Source: Sipunculus nudus | Taxonomy: Eukaryota > Annelida > Sipuncula > Golfingiida > Sipunculidae | NCBI GenBank assembly: GCA_026874595.1 | Contig: CM049314.1 | Location: 72,494,300-72,558,299 of the forward strand | Length of the DNA stretch: 64,000 nt | Direction: 5' to 3' | Part shown: positions 39,780 to 51,847 of the stretch, piece after piece | Layout: each line of letters begins with the position of its first letter | Numbering within the stretch: position 1 is the stretch's first letter | The notes under the pieces: generated by a model | Databases searched by the model: none | Told to the model about the DNA's origin: nothing | Seen by the model: only the letters and a program-made list of their open reading frames with translations | Position numbers and translations under genes: made by a program

Positions 39780-40029
39780 TTCCAGAGATAAAGTACCAAG
39801 GACATTTATTATGCACTGCTTCTAACACGTATATTATGTCTCTTGATATGTCATTATGCAGTAACAATAATATATGAATTAGCAAAACACAAACTGATGC
39901 TACCATCCGAGAGACGATGACGGAACGCCCGTCACGCGAGGCATGGATACGCGCGGGACGACCTATTCCAAAAACGGCACTCATGGGCAGTGAACAACTC
40001 GGCACAGTGCCCAGACGGTTCTAGCTGCC

Positions 40030-41130
40030 TGAAGTTTCTAGTAAAAGCACCCTATCAGAAGAAATTTTCTGTGAAAAAAAATAAAACCTATTGTCAAAAT
40101 AACTCCGATCCATATCCATGACACCACAGATTTTCTCAACAAACTTAGCGATATTGAGAAATTCTATATTCATAACCCTGTTATATTCACCTTTGATGTA
40201 AAATCCCCATATATGAAAAATCCACATACAGATTGCTACTGGCTATCAGGAAACGCATGATATACCACACCAGCCAATTGCCTCAATACCTACAAATGTG
40301 ATTACCAAACTAGCAAAATTCATTCTAACACATAATTACAACCTGTTTCTACAGACAATGGGAACTGGAAAATTTCCTTTCTAAACACAAAACAATTTCC
40401 CTACTATACGTCCTAACATAGACGAAATGTTCCTGATCCGGACCCACAGTAAGAAATACGCTTATCAACGTCCAGAACGTTATTAACATAGACTTAAAAT
40501 GGAGTATTCCAGGAACTCATTCCATTTCCTAGATGCTACTGTCAAGCTCTCAAACAGGATTGATAAACACATCTCTCTACCGCCATCCAGCTGACTGACA
40601 CATCTACATCCACCCACCTAAATTCTAAGCTCTACATGTGGGCATGTCTGTCGTATATAGCTTAACAATACGTTGGAACGGCATATATTTAGACAAAGAT
40701 ATGCACCATCGCCTGGATACAAACCACAAACAACAGACCCGGGAAAGGAAAAATGCCACCAACATCCCTCGAGAGATACTGTTGAATGAAGACTGAAAAG
40801 AATGAAACACAAAAATGCCGTGTGTCACTACTCGTCACATATACTCGTAACTGCTAGCACTGAGCAAAATCACCAAGGAACTATATTCTATTCTACAGAG
40901 AGAAATGTCTTCTCAATCCGATCCCTAAGCTATTATATAGACATCCAAAAAAACTTAGATAAACCCTTGACCAAAACAAAATAATGTCAATTGAGAAAAA
41001 CAAGGTACATATCCCTGCAACAAGGCCAGGTGTAAAACATGTGCCATCATAACGGAGGGAGAAACCTTTTAGCAATCAAAGACTAAAGGTACGAGGGCAT
41101 TGCAACTGTCAGTCAAGGGGAGTGGTATAT

Positions 41131-41206
<76 letters not shown>

Positions 41207-41330
41207 TTACAAATGCAGGATATGTTCAACAATATCCTACATAGGTGAATATGGCCAGACCTTAATACAACGCAGCCACAGACAGCCTTTTCAAAAACGA
41301 CACTGCACCGAACTACGGGTTAAATAGAGA
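40030..41330 (+). pseudogene. Penelope-like retroelement remnant (reverse transcriptase plus GIY-YIG)
   Basis: Frames taken piecewise on the plus strand give the Penelope-like order. 'HDTTDFLNKLSDIEKF' and the palm A motif 'FTFDVKSPY' lie near 40120-40205, 'IPTNVITKLAKFILTHNY' near 40290-40340, and 'LQTMGT' near 40350. The catalytic C motif is degraded to 'NIDEMFLI' near 40413, followed by 'FHFLDATVKLSN' near 40525. 'RCKTCAIITEGETF' lies near 41030, and the GIY-YIG half 'ISYIGEYGQTLIQR' near 41240. The family shows 'YVDD/YIDD' at the C motif, so the catalytic aspartates are partly lost. Stops, frameshifts and a 70-bp (TA)n tract break the element. It begins about 250 bp behind the synthetase stop on the same strand and contains the first AATAAA (40080-40085) after the gene, which may serve as its polyadenylation signal. 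Confidence 0.82.
41134..41203 (+). repeat. (TA)n microsatellite inside the Penelope-like remnant
   Basis: About 70 bp of uninterrupted TA. It replaces the segment just before the zinc-ligand-like 'CRIC' and 'YIGE' motifs. Confidence 0.97.
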
Positions 41331-41439
41331 GTGGTGTTGCTATGTTGGTAAGTTTTCCGGGGTCCAGGGTAAATCTAAAGTTAATTATTTCAAGATAAAC
41401 ATTTAATGCTCCCTACAATATTAATCTATTTCGGATACT

Positions 41440-42047
41440 TAAAAAAATGTCAACCACGAGTAAAACCCACCCAGAGGTAGGGAAGAGAAACACAAAGAGA
41501 TTATGGATATAAAAAAAAAACCATCGTCTGTGGTCAGTAGGTGACGGATAAAGACGCCATCAAACGTAAACTCTGATACTCTGTGAAACCAGGAGTCTTC
41601 TACAAGAATGTTCCCGTTAAGCAGCTTTGTTGTACCACACGGAGATGTAAACACGCCCCCCCCCGTCCTGTCTGAACACGTAAACTAAATGTCTGTATCA
41701 TATGAGACCAGGTACACCGGGCCGGCGTTTGGATGTACAGCGTATATAACACCCCATATACCAGGGGAGTTATACTGTTGTTACAACACAAGTTAGTTGG
41801 AGTACCTAAGTAACTTTTGTATCGTTTAATAATCAGGAGACTCTCACTGTTTGTAACCAACCTATAGAGATCCTCTACCTGTGGCCGCAGTTTGTTGAGG
41901 GGTACCTGACCTCCGGTATGGGCTGCTACAATCTTACTGCTCCCGGAGAGAACGTAGACGTAGACAGTGTCGTTACTGAAGGCTGCACCCCTTTCGCTAT
42001 GGGTGAGCAACATGGATGGATTCATATCGCCTTGAGGCTTCAAATTT
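41440..42047 (-). pseudogene. Fragment resembling the C-terminus of a B-box/NHL-repeat protein
   Basis: The minus strand has coding-like composition from an acceptor-like aatcacag near 42048. The first frame (about 42043-41760) encodes 'AAFSNDTVYVYVLSGSSKIV' and 'LYRLVTNSESLLIIKRY'. A frameshift near 41755 moves to a frame with 'IYAVHPNAGPVYLVSYDTD', a TAG near 41685, then 'LLNGNILVEDSWFHRVSEF' and 'FDGVFIRHLLTTDDG'. The last part looks like one NHL propeller blade ('dGnilVaD...hRV..f..dG.f.r.ll'), which is frequent in molluscan TRIM-like proteins. The frameshift and stop make it a broken copy or exon remnant. Family assignment is from pattern memory only. Confidence 0.45.
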
Positions 42048-42448
42048 CTGTGATTAAAATGGCGATTGCTGTATGATGCTGATTCAAATGCTTGGTGACG
42101 TCACAGATTACCAGTTATACATGGTCTTCCTCTGGCAGTAAAATTATGCACTAATCGAAAGGGTTTATTTCGTAAAAAAACTGCAATAAACCCTACGGAT
42201 AAAACATAAGGGTATAGTATTGCACAAAAACCCTTTTCTCTTTAAAAAAAAAACCTTTATTAAAACCCTTTAACAAACTGTATGACAAAGTAAACGGTTG
42301 ACATCAATGTCTGAAACAGCCTTAATGATGATTCTCTTACCAATTTTACAGTATTGCCTTATTATGTAATTCCTGCAACAGAACGACCGAGCTTTCTCTC
42401 GGAATTTCACAATATTCAAGCACTTGTTGGTGAAGTTACTAACATATG

Positions 42449-42509
<61 letters not shown>

Positions 42510-42834
42510 AACGTGAAATAACTTCAGACTAGAAATATGCAATATAAGGAATGCAACTTTCCATCATATGGTGCTACCTGCTGTAATTTGCTCCCCAACC
42601 CACGTCTGTTTTTACTTATTCGGCCCTTTTTCAGAGGTTCATTCATACTTTAATGATTGTATATTTGTTAATTTTACTTAATGACGTTCTTGAATCCATA
42701 TTATGTGCCGGATCCCCACAAAAATCGAAACAATTCTTAACTGGTCTATTCGCGAAACCCACGAAAACTTCATGCGATTCGTTTTATGAGTTATATTGTG
42801 AAAAAATCCTAATGGCAGGATTTGGAAGGTGTTT

Positions 42835-42890
<56 letters not shown>

Positions 42891-43026
42891 TGATATATCC
42901 GTGTTAGTGTGTAGTTGAAGCGAACGTTAAGACAGTGACCCCTACAAGATAGACTAACTAGTTTATTAAATATACATTATTAAACTAGTTAGTCTATCTA
43001 AAAGGCGTCACCATTTATCTTAACTT

Positions 43027-43083
<57 letters not shown>

Positions 43084-43190
43084 CTATTTTGATGTAATAT
43101 TTCCTTGCTTTTGAGACTGTCATTATATTGATACTTACAGATTTGTAACTGTTGTTTTATCTGTGTCCTGATACCTTGCTATAGATGTTT
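42048..43190. repeat. (TA)n-rich spacer with hairpin
   Basis: Three long (TA)n tracts (42452-42504, 42838-42888 and 43030-43081) lie in 630 bp. Between the last two sits the hairpin annotated separately. No gene seen. Confidence 0.85.
42921..43029. repeat. 109-bp imperfect palindrome (hairpin), possible MITE
   Basis: The core arms 'agatagactaactagttta' (42947-42965) and its exact complement (42981-42999) enclose a 15-bp AT loop. Outside the core the flanks pair imperfectly: 'cgaacgttaag' on the left against 'cttaactttcg' on the right. Both ends abut (TA)n tracts. It could be a miniature inverted-repeat element inserted at TA, or a cruciform-prone palindrome. Confidence 0.8.
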
Positions 43191-43480
43191 ATTAGGACCC
43201 CGCTTGAATGAGCAGATGTCCATCTTAAACACCTTGTTCTTCCGTCTGTTCATCTTTCCGTATGTCCATCAAATTTGTTTTCTGATGATAATTCCAGTTT
43301 GGATTGACATATAGTTTTCAAACTTGACTTATATTTGACCCAGGTCAAGGTCACAGGGCCCGTCCATTCACAAATTATTTCATGGATGATAACTTAAGTT
43401 TGGGTAGACAGGTTGCCTTTAACCTGATCACAGGACCCATATTTTGAAAAAGCTTATAAATCTATCCTTAGAGATATATT
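43190..43480. repeat. Dispersed 'ggtcaaggtcacaggg' repeat fragment
   Basis: The 'atttgacccaggtcaaggtc' stretch near 43333 and surrounding 'gatgataa' units resemble the degenerate repeat at 9.5-10.7 kb, here as a single short patch. Confidence 0.5.
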
Positions 43481-44128
43481 CAGCTGAGCGTCGAGATCCG
43501 TGGTTACGTAGTTCATAAAATTGTCATTTATTAGAAAAATCGAATATAATTAGGAGAGACATAATAAAACTGGTCATAATAAAACTGATCTTAATAAAAG
43601 TGTAATTTATTAACTTTGCCATATGTCATATCCATAATTTGGATATGCGATGCTTGAAATCCGGATTTTAGTGTGTACACAAAAGGGCACCCCCCTCCCC
43701 CCACCAAATGAGCATTGGCAAGGAGACGCGTATCGGCAATGTTCGGAGCGCATTAAACGTTTCATGTGCCACTCACAATTTAGGTAGGGCCAGTACAGAC
43801 AGACGGACCACTGTTTTAGATTTCCCTACTATGACGTGGAAATAGAAAAACATATCATAAAAAGTATATTTCTGCTTGTTATATTGTGCTCCCTTGGTTC
43901 ATTAAACATGAACTTTTAACAGATCAGCAAATGATAGTCCTACATCTCATATATCTTCATGTTTTCATTGTGGGGAACAAATTTACTTATCACATCCAAT
44001 GTGCTCTACATATATCTGCGTTATTGTTTACTTTATTTTCATAGAATCAACCGCATTTGTTAATATTCTTCATCTGTATTCGGGATATCGTTAAGCTATA
44101 TACGAGCAAATAAAAATATTTTTATTCC
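43481..44128. other. Spacer before the 76-bp satellite
   Basis: AT-rich sequence with no recognised gene or element. Confidence 0.5.
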
Positions 44129-44326
44129 TGCTAGGTGGCGCATGCCGACTTTCAGTCTGTAATCACACCAAGCCGCGTAGAATTAATGTGATGTCGTTTA
44201 TTCCTGCTAGGTGGCGCATGCTGACTTTCAGTCTGTAATCACACCAGGCCGCGTAGATTTAATGTGATGTCGTTTATTCCTGCTAGGTGGCGCATGCTGA
44301 CTTTCAGTCTGTAATCACACCAAGCC
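44124..44326 (+). repeat. 76-bp satellite, left flank of the giant element
   Basis: Two full units and a partial third containing 'ttcctgctaggtggcgcatg', at a period of exactly 76 bp (44129, 44205, 44281). The array stops abruptly inside a unit at 'caccaagcc' (44318-44326), where the inserted element begins. Confidence 0.95.
44318..44326 (+). repeat. 9-bp target-site duplication, left copy
   Basis: 'caccaagcc', identical to 63695-63703. Removing the element and one copy restores a continuous 76-bp satellite unit. Confidence 0.88.
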
Positions 44327-44386
44327 ACCGAGTTCAAGCTATCCGGACGTTGCGCCATCCGGAGGTAACATATCCGGACCCAGTTG
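44327..44386 (+). repeat. Left terminal inverted repeat with TCCGGA motifs
   Basis: Three TCCGGA boxes (44342-44380 area) separated by about 15-20 bp. The outer one lies in 'tcaagctatccggacg', shared with the right end. These repeated boxes could be transposase-binding sites (inference). Confidence 0.8.
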
Positions 44387-44620
44387 GTTAACACAATATC
44401 CACCAGAGGTCGCTACCGCTATGCTTACCAACAGGATGGACGTCGCAGGCAATGCCCATACACTTTTGTGTGGTCCAACTGCACCAGAGACTGTGTCCTG
44501 ATGTGACTTGATGATGGAAGTATGACGTCACATGAAGTATTCATAAACGCCGACGTTAATAAAAAGAAAAAAAAGATATTTCAACAATAAATTAATTAAA
44601 GAGCGTTTTCCGTGATATAT
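44387..44620. other. Unique left subterminal segment of the element
   Basis: About 230 bp between the terminal repeat and the first monomers, containing 'gacgtcacatgaagtattca'. No open frame. The right end has an equivalent short AT-rich segment at about 63520-63590. Confidence 0.6.
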
Positions 44621-47600
44621 TGCGCTGGCCAAATGGAGGGTTTGTAACCTCTTATCTCAGAGGCTGTGACAACAAGCCATGCATGTCAAGCCCCTTTGAA
44701 TGGTTTGGATTATCTATAAAAATTATTTGCATGGGTTTCTCATTGGGTTCAAGGACCAAAACCGGGTTTTTGTAGCTATACGTCTATATTCCTATATGGT
44801 GTAAGGCCAAATTTAATGAAGGGTTTAAGTATCTCTTATCCCAGAGCCTGTGACAGCAAGACTTGGAGCGGTATGAGTTTTCTCTGCGTTGGTGTCTGAC
44901 AGGGACCAAGGGCCCGAACCACGGTTCAAAGTGGGGCTTTACCACAATCTTTATTCATTATATTGGCCAACCTGAGGCGAACGGGAATTCAAAATGGGAC
45001 TATGCCTTTATATTAAATCATTATTTTGGCCAAATTGAGGGTTTTTAATCTCTAATCACAAAGTCTGTGACAACAAGCCATGCATACCCACCATCTAAAA
45101 AAATAAATTAACATTGGTGTCTGACCGGGTTCAGGGGCCCAAACGACGGTTCCAAGTGTGGCTATACCTCTCTCTCAATTCAGTAACATGGTGATATCTC
45201 TAATCTAAGAGAATGTCACAATTACAGTTGCATGTCACCTAACTGGGCGGGGATCGAACTATTCAGAACCAAATTTGCAATGTGCCCTGACCGGGATCAG
45301 GGGCCCAAATCAGGGTTCGAAATGGGGCTGTTCCTCTATTATAATTCATTCTATTGGCCAACCTGAGGGTGTTTATCTCCAACTTCAGAGTATGTGACAG
45401 TTAGAGATGCATGTTACCTGGCTTGGTGGGGCCCTAACTGTCTGCAACCAAAATTGCAATGGCCTCTGATCGGGATAAGGGACCCAAAAAAGGGTTAGAA
45501 ATGGGGCTATACTTCTATTTAAACTCATTTTGTTGTTCAACCTGAGGGCGTTTATCTTTAATCTCGGAGTCTTTGACGGTTAAAGATGCATATGTCACCT
45601 GACTGGACGGGACTCCAACTGTCTACGAGCAAATTTGCAATGGGCTCTGACCGATTTCAGGGGCCCAAATGAGGGTTCGAAATGGGGCTATTCTTCTATC
45701 TAAACTCATTTTGTTGGCCAACCTGAGGGTGTTTATCTCTAATCTCAAAATCTGTGACAGTAAGAGATGTATGTCGTCTGACTGAGATCGGTTCCAGCTG
45801 TCTACAAGCAAATTTTCTCTGGGCCCTGACCGGGTTGAAAAGCCCAAATCAGGGTTCAAAATGTGGCTATACCTTTTTCTTAACTCATTATATTGGCCTA
45901 CCTAAGGATGTTTATTTCTAACCTCAGAGTCTGTGACAGTTAGAGATGCATGTCGCCTGACTGGGAGAGGTTCCAGCTGTCTACAAGCAAATTTTCTCTG
46001 GGCCCTGACCGGGTTGAAAAGCCCAAATCAGGGTTCAAAATGTGTCTATACCTCTATCTTAACTCATTATATTGGCCTACCTGAGGATGTTTCTCTAATC
46101 TCAGAGACTGTGACAGTTAGAGATGCATGTCGTCTGACTGGGAGAGATTCCAGCTGTGTACAAGCAAATTTGCACTGGGCCCTGACCGGGTTTAGGGGCC
46201 CAAATCAGGGTTAGAAATGGGGTAAAACCTCTATCCTAACTCATTAAATTGGCCAAACCGAGGGTGTTTATCTCTAATCTCAGAGTCTGTGACAGTTAGA
46301 GATAATTGTAACCTGGGTGGGCTGGGCTCTAACTATCTGCAAGCGAAATTGCAATTTGCCCTGACCGGGTTCAGGGGCCAAAATCAGGGTACGAAATTGG
46401 TTTTTATACTCTATCTAAAATCATTTTGTTGGCCAACCTGAGGCTGTCTATCTCTAATCCCAGAGTCTGTGACAGTTAGAGATGTATGCCAACTGACTGG
46501 GCGGGGCTCTAACTGTGCTCAAGCAAATTTGCAATGGGCTCTGACCGGGTTGAAGGGTCCGAATCAGGGCTCAAATGCGGCTATACCTCTATCTCAACTC
46601 ATTATATTGGCCTACCTGAGGATGTTTATCTCTAATCTCAGAGTCTGTGACAGTAAGAGATGCATGTTGCCTGACCGGGCTCGGTTTCATCTGACTGTTT
46701 GGAAATTTGCAATGGGCCCTGACCGGGTTCAGGGGTCCAAATCAGGTTTCGAAATGGGGCTATTCTTCTATCTAAACTCATTTTGTTGGCCAACCTGAGG
46801 GTGTTTATCTCTAATCTCAGAATCTGTGACAGTAAGAGATGTATATCGTCCGATTGAGATCGGTTCCAGCTGTCTATAAGCAAATTTTTACTGGACCTTC
46901 ACCCGGTTGAAAAGCCCAAATCAGGGTCCAAATGTGGCTATACCTCTTTCTTAACTCATTATATTGGCCTACCTGAGGATGTTTATCTCTAATCTCAGAG
47001 TCTGTGACAGTTAGAGATGCATGTCGCCTGACTGGGAGAGGTTCCAGCTGTCTACAAGCAAATTTTCTCTGGGCCCTGACCGGGTTGAAAAGCCCAAATC
47101 AGGGTTCAAAATGTGGCTATACCTCTATCTTAACTCATTATATTGGCCTACCTGAGGATGTTTATCTCTAATCTCAGAGACTGTGACAGTGAGAGATGCA
47201 TGTCGCCTGACTGGGAGAGATTCCAGCTGTCTACAAGCAAATTTGCACTGGGCCCTGACCGGGTTTAGGGGCCCAAATCAGGGTTAGAAATGGGGTAAAA
47301 CTTCTATCCTAACTCATTAAATTGGCCAAACAGAGGGTGTTTATCTCTAATCTCAGAGTCTGTGACAGTTAGAGATAATTGTAACCTGGATGGGCTGGGC
47401 TCTAACTATCTGCAAGCAAAATTGCGATTTGCCCTGACCGGGTTCAGGGGCAAAAATCAGGGTACGAAATTGGTTTTTATACTCTATCTAGATAAACTCA
47501 TTTTGTTGGCCAACCTGAGGGTGTCTATCTCTAATCCCAGAGTCTGTGACAGTTAGAGATGTATGCCAACTGTCTGGGCGGGGCTCTAACTGTGCTCAAG

Positions 47601-49545
47601 CAAATTTGCAATGGGCTCTGACCGGGTTGAAGGGTCCGAATCAGGGCTCAAAATGCGGCTATACCTCTTTCTTAACTCATTATATAGGCCTACCTGAGGA
47701 TGTTTATTTCTAATCTCAGAGTCTGTGACAGTTAGAGATGCATGTCGCCTGACTGGGAGAGGTTCCAGCTGTCTACAAGCAAATTTTCTCTGGGCCCTAA
47801 CCGGGTTGAAAAGCCCAAATCAGGGTTCAAAATGTGTCTATACCTCTATCTTAACTCATTATATTGGCCTACCTGAGGATGTTTCTCTAATCTCAGAGAC
47901 TGTGACAGTTAGAGATGCATGTCGTCTGACTGGGAGAGATTCCAGCTGTGTACAAGCAAATTTGCACTGGGCCCTGACCGGGTTTAGGGGCCCCTATCAG
48001 GGTTAGAAATGGGGTAAAACCTCTATCCTAACTCATTAAATTGGCCAAACCGAGGGTGTTTATCTCTAATCTCAGAGTCTGTGACAGTTAGAGATAATTG
48101 TAACCTGGGTGGGCTGGGCTCTAACTATCTGCAAGCGAAATTGCAATTTGCCCTGACCGGGTTCAGGGGCAAAAATCAGGGTACGAAATAGGTTTTTATA
48201 CTCTATCTAAACTCATTTTGTTGGCCAACCTGAGGGTGTCTATCTCTAATCCCAGAGTCTGTGACAGTTAGAGATGTATGCCAACTGATTGGGCGGGGCT
48301 CTAACTGTGCTCAAGCAAATTTGCAATGGGCTCTGACCGGGTTGAAGAGTCCGAATCATGGCTCAAAATGCGGCTATACCTCTATCTCAACTCATTATAT
48401 TGGCCTACCTGAGGATGTTTATCTCTAATCTCAGAGTCTGTGACAGTAAGAGATGCATGTTGCCTGACTGGGCTCGGTTTCATCTGACTGTTTGGAAATT
48501 TGCAATGGGCCCTGACCGGGTTCAGGGGTCCAAATCAGATTTCGAAATGGGGCTATTCTTCTATCTAAACTCATTTTGTTGGCCAACCTGAGGGTGTTTA
48601 TCTCTAATCTCAGAGTCTGTGACAGTTAGAGATGCATGTCGCCTGACTGGGCACGGTTTCATCTGACTGTTTGGAAATTTGCAATGGGCCCTGACGGCTA
48701 TCAGGGATCCAAATCAGGGTTCGAAATGGGGCTATTCTTCTATCTATACTCCTTTTGTTATCCAACCATGAGGTTGCTTATCTCTAATATCAGAGTCTGT
48801 GACAGTTAAAGGTGCGTGTCGTCTGACTGACAGTGGTTCAAGCTGTCTACAAGCAAATTTGCTCTGGGCCCTCATCGAGTTCAGGGCCAAATCAGGGTTC
48901 AAAATGTGGCTATACCTCTATCTTAACTCATTATATTGGCCTACCTGAGGCTGTTTATCTCTAATCTCAGAGTCTGTGACAGTTAGAGATGCATGTCGCC
49001 TGACTGGGAGAGGTTTCAGCTGTTTACAAGCAAATTTGCACTGGGCCCTGACCGGGGTCTTGGACCCAAATCAGGGTTATAAATGGGGTAAAACCTCTAT
49101 CCTAACTCATTATATTGGCCAAACCGAGGGTGTTTATCTCTAATCTCAGAGTCTGTGACAGTTAGAGATAATTGTAACCTGCATGGGCTGGGCTCGAACT
49201 ATCTTCAAGCAAAATTGCAATTTGCCCTGACCGGGTTCAGGGGCCAAAATCAGGGTACGAAATTGGTTTATACCTCTATCTAAACTCATTTTGTTGGCCA
49301 ACCTGAGGGTGTCTATCTCTAATCTCAGAGTCTGAGACAGAGATGCATGTCGCCTGACTGGGAGAGGTTCCAGCTGTCTACAAGCAAATTGCACTGTGCG
49401 GGGCTCTAACTGCCCTCAAGCAAATTTGCAATGGGCTCTGACCGGGATGAAGGGCCCGAATCATGGCTCAAAATGCGGCTATACCTCTATCTCAACTCCT
49501 TATATTTGCCTGCCTGAGGATATTTAACTCTAATCTCAGAGTCTG
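44620..49545 (+). repeat. Left arm: about 27 tandem monomers of about 179 bp
   Basis: Recurring landmarks are 'ctaatctcagagtctgtgac', 'gagatgcatgtcgcctgact', 'gggccctgaccgggtt', 'aactcatt' and 'ttggccaacctgagggtgtt'. Outer monomers (44.6-45.7 kb) are the most diverged and inner ones are homogenised. About 45890-46800 recurs at 47682-48592 (offset 1792 bp, ten monomers), and a six-monomer relation (offset about 1079) links 45740 with 46820. Open frames of 60-110 codons running through monomers repeat with the array and are not genes. Confidence 0.95.
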
Positions 49546-51847
49546 CAGCGGCGTACCTAGCCTCATTGCCGCCCGGGGCGGTCTTAGAAATTGCCGCCCC
49601 TCTAACAAAACATTACAAAACTGGATAACATATTGAAACATATCGTTTCAAATGTCCTTGTTACAGGCTCGTATTTAACAACAACGCAATTATATGAATT
49701 CACTCGCAGGGAATTCTTCCGCCACATATTAAATAGCAGACATCTTTTTGCTACTGTAAATCAAAAGATCGCTCGAAGCTTAAACAAGTATATTTCATTA
49801 TGAAGTGAACAGAAAGGAATAAAACGAATAAATTGAAACTATTAACAGATTATACTGCAGGATACACATATAATGGGAAATTGATCTTTCATTATTCACG
49901 TAAACACGATTCATGATTGCTTTAAACTCAACTTGGGAAAAAACTTTATTTGGTGATTGTTATTTCATTCTCGACGCATACAAATACTTTGTCACATCTA
50001 TGATTCCACCTGTTGTTATCGCATATGACAGCAGGTACACCTAATAGAGCTATTGAGATATGCATGGTACTGCTGCACGCAAGTCATTTAGTCTTTACTA
50101 AAACAGCGTAATTCATGAGTTAAGCATATATATGTAGGCAGGGCATGTTTATCTTTTTTCACAAAAAAAATACAATGTTGGGATAAACTGACTTTGTTTA
50201 ATTTAAATATCCTCAAAGTTAAAACATACTTTAATTCAAGGCTACATCAAAATCATTTTAGAATTATAATGATTATGCAGTTTGCGAGGTTTTATTTATA
50301 AACGTATGACTATTTGTTATTCAATAAAGTATTTAAATGAATTTCAAGTAATGATATAATTTAAATATATGTTATAATTTAATTTCAAATGATTTGTCAC
50401 AATATACAACAATTGTCTGTAGGTAGTGGATAATGAAACTGTTAATAACAGAATTAACAGTACAGGTAAATATATCTTTAATTTAAGTTTTGAACTCTAA
50501 AAGTTAAAACTGATACTTGATACGTATATTGAACATGTGGCTAAGTGGCCAGGGGGATTCATCCCGCCCGGAGAGTTTTAATAGAATTATATTTTAAAGT
50601 TAAAATAATTCCTATATAGGTCTGGGTGTTTATTGGGTTTTTTTTTTCACGTTACATAAAAGATCATGCAGGTCATATTGGTTAATCAAAAGACACAGGC
50701 ATTTAGGTAGTACTCATTATTACACGATGATGTAAACGCCTTTATTTTAACGAGACTGATGTTAAAGTATGCAGAATCATGGAAAAAGGGCATTTCAGGT
50801 TGTTTCAGGCTGTTTAAATATCCTGGAATTTCGGGAATTCAAGCGTTCAAGAATGGAAATTCTTAATACTTTCCAAGGAAAGAGCAACACAATTCGTCAA
50901 AATAATTTCACAGAATATGTACGACAGACACCCCACCCCCACTACCTGGTGCCATTGGTCTTCTGGTAGGGTTTTTCCCTGGTGATTATCAGATGCTGCT
51001 AGAGATTTCTGTAAACGACGACCGCCCTGAAATGCAGGCTTTTTGCATGATTGGTCAGTTTATCGATGGCGTTCTGACATTGCAAGACCACAGATCTAAC
51101 AAAGAATAACTACAGATATATTTATTGCCTTTGATTTAGAGATCGTCCGCAAATAATTTCGTTGGTTCCACCGCCAAATTTTTAATCTCTGAAATTCTTG
51201 AAAAGGGACAAAAAAGGCCAAATTTGAACTTTTTGAGGAACCCCTTCTGCCACTGATTATACTAAATCCCAGAAATGCCGCGCCCCCCCCCCCCCCCCTC
51301 CAAAAAAAAAGGGTGCAGAACGTTCGCTAATAAATTGGTAGGTTCCACTGTCCAGTTTATAATCCCTGGAAAACTTGAACATGGGACAAAAAGGCCAAAT
51401 TTGTACTTTTTGTGGATCTCCTTAAGCCACTGATTAAACTAAATTCCAGAAATGCCGCCCCTAAAAATGTGCAAATCGTTCGCTAATCATTTGGTAGGTT
51501 TAAAAGTCCAGTTTATAATCCCTGGTATACTTGAACATTGGACCAAAAAGTTCAAATTTGTACTTTTTGTGGAACTCCTTATGCCACTGGTTAAACTTAA
51601 TCCCAGAAATGCCGCCCTCAAAAATGTGCAAATTGTTCGCTTGTCATTTGATAGGTTCCACTGTCCAGTTTATAATCCCAGGATAGTTGAACATGGGACA
51701 AAAAGATCGAATTTGTACTTTTTTTGTGGAACTACTTGTGCCACTCATTATACTAATTCCCCGAAATGCCGCCCCCCAAAATGTGCCGCCCGGGGCGGAC
51801 CGCCCCTGCCGCCCCCCCCCCCCCCCCCCCCCTTAAGTACGCCACTG
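49546..51847. mobile_element. Nested non-autonomous hAT-like element (2302 bp)
   Basis: Inserted into a left-arm monomer. It is flanked by the exact 8-bp duplication 'agagtctg' (49538-49545 and 51848-51855). Terminal inverted repeats: left 'cagcggcgtacctag', right complement 'cagtggcgtacttaa' (12 of 15 match). Each end also has a 'tgccgcccggggcgg' GC palindrome close to the tip. Internal poly-C tracts (51285-51298 and 51812-51832) and about four tandem units of about 157 bp lie near the right end. No transposase reading frame is visible, so it depends on another element. The 8-bp duplication and CAG...CTG tips are the hAT hallmarks. Confidence 0.88.
51180..51800 (+). repeat. About 157-bp tandem repeats inside the hAT-like element
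   Basis: The unit with 'ccagaaatgccgcc', 'gttcgctaat', 'ggtaggtt' and 'ccagtttataatccctgg' recurs about four times (ccaga at 51446 and 51603), with variable poly-C length. Confidence 0.85.

Noticed and set aside
45933-48591. Open frames of 77-109 codons in the left arm (45933, 46469, 47725, 48358)
   Set aside because: They recur at the ten-monomer offset of 1792 bp and derive from repeat sequence.
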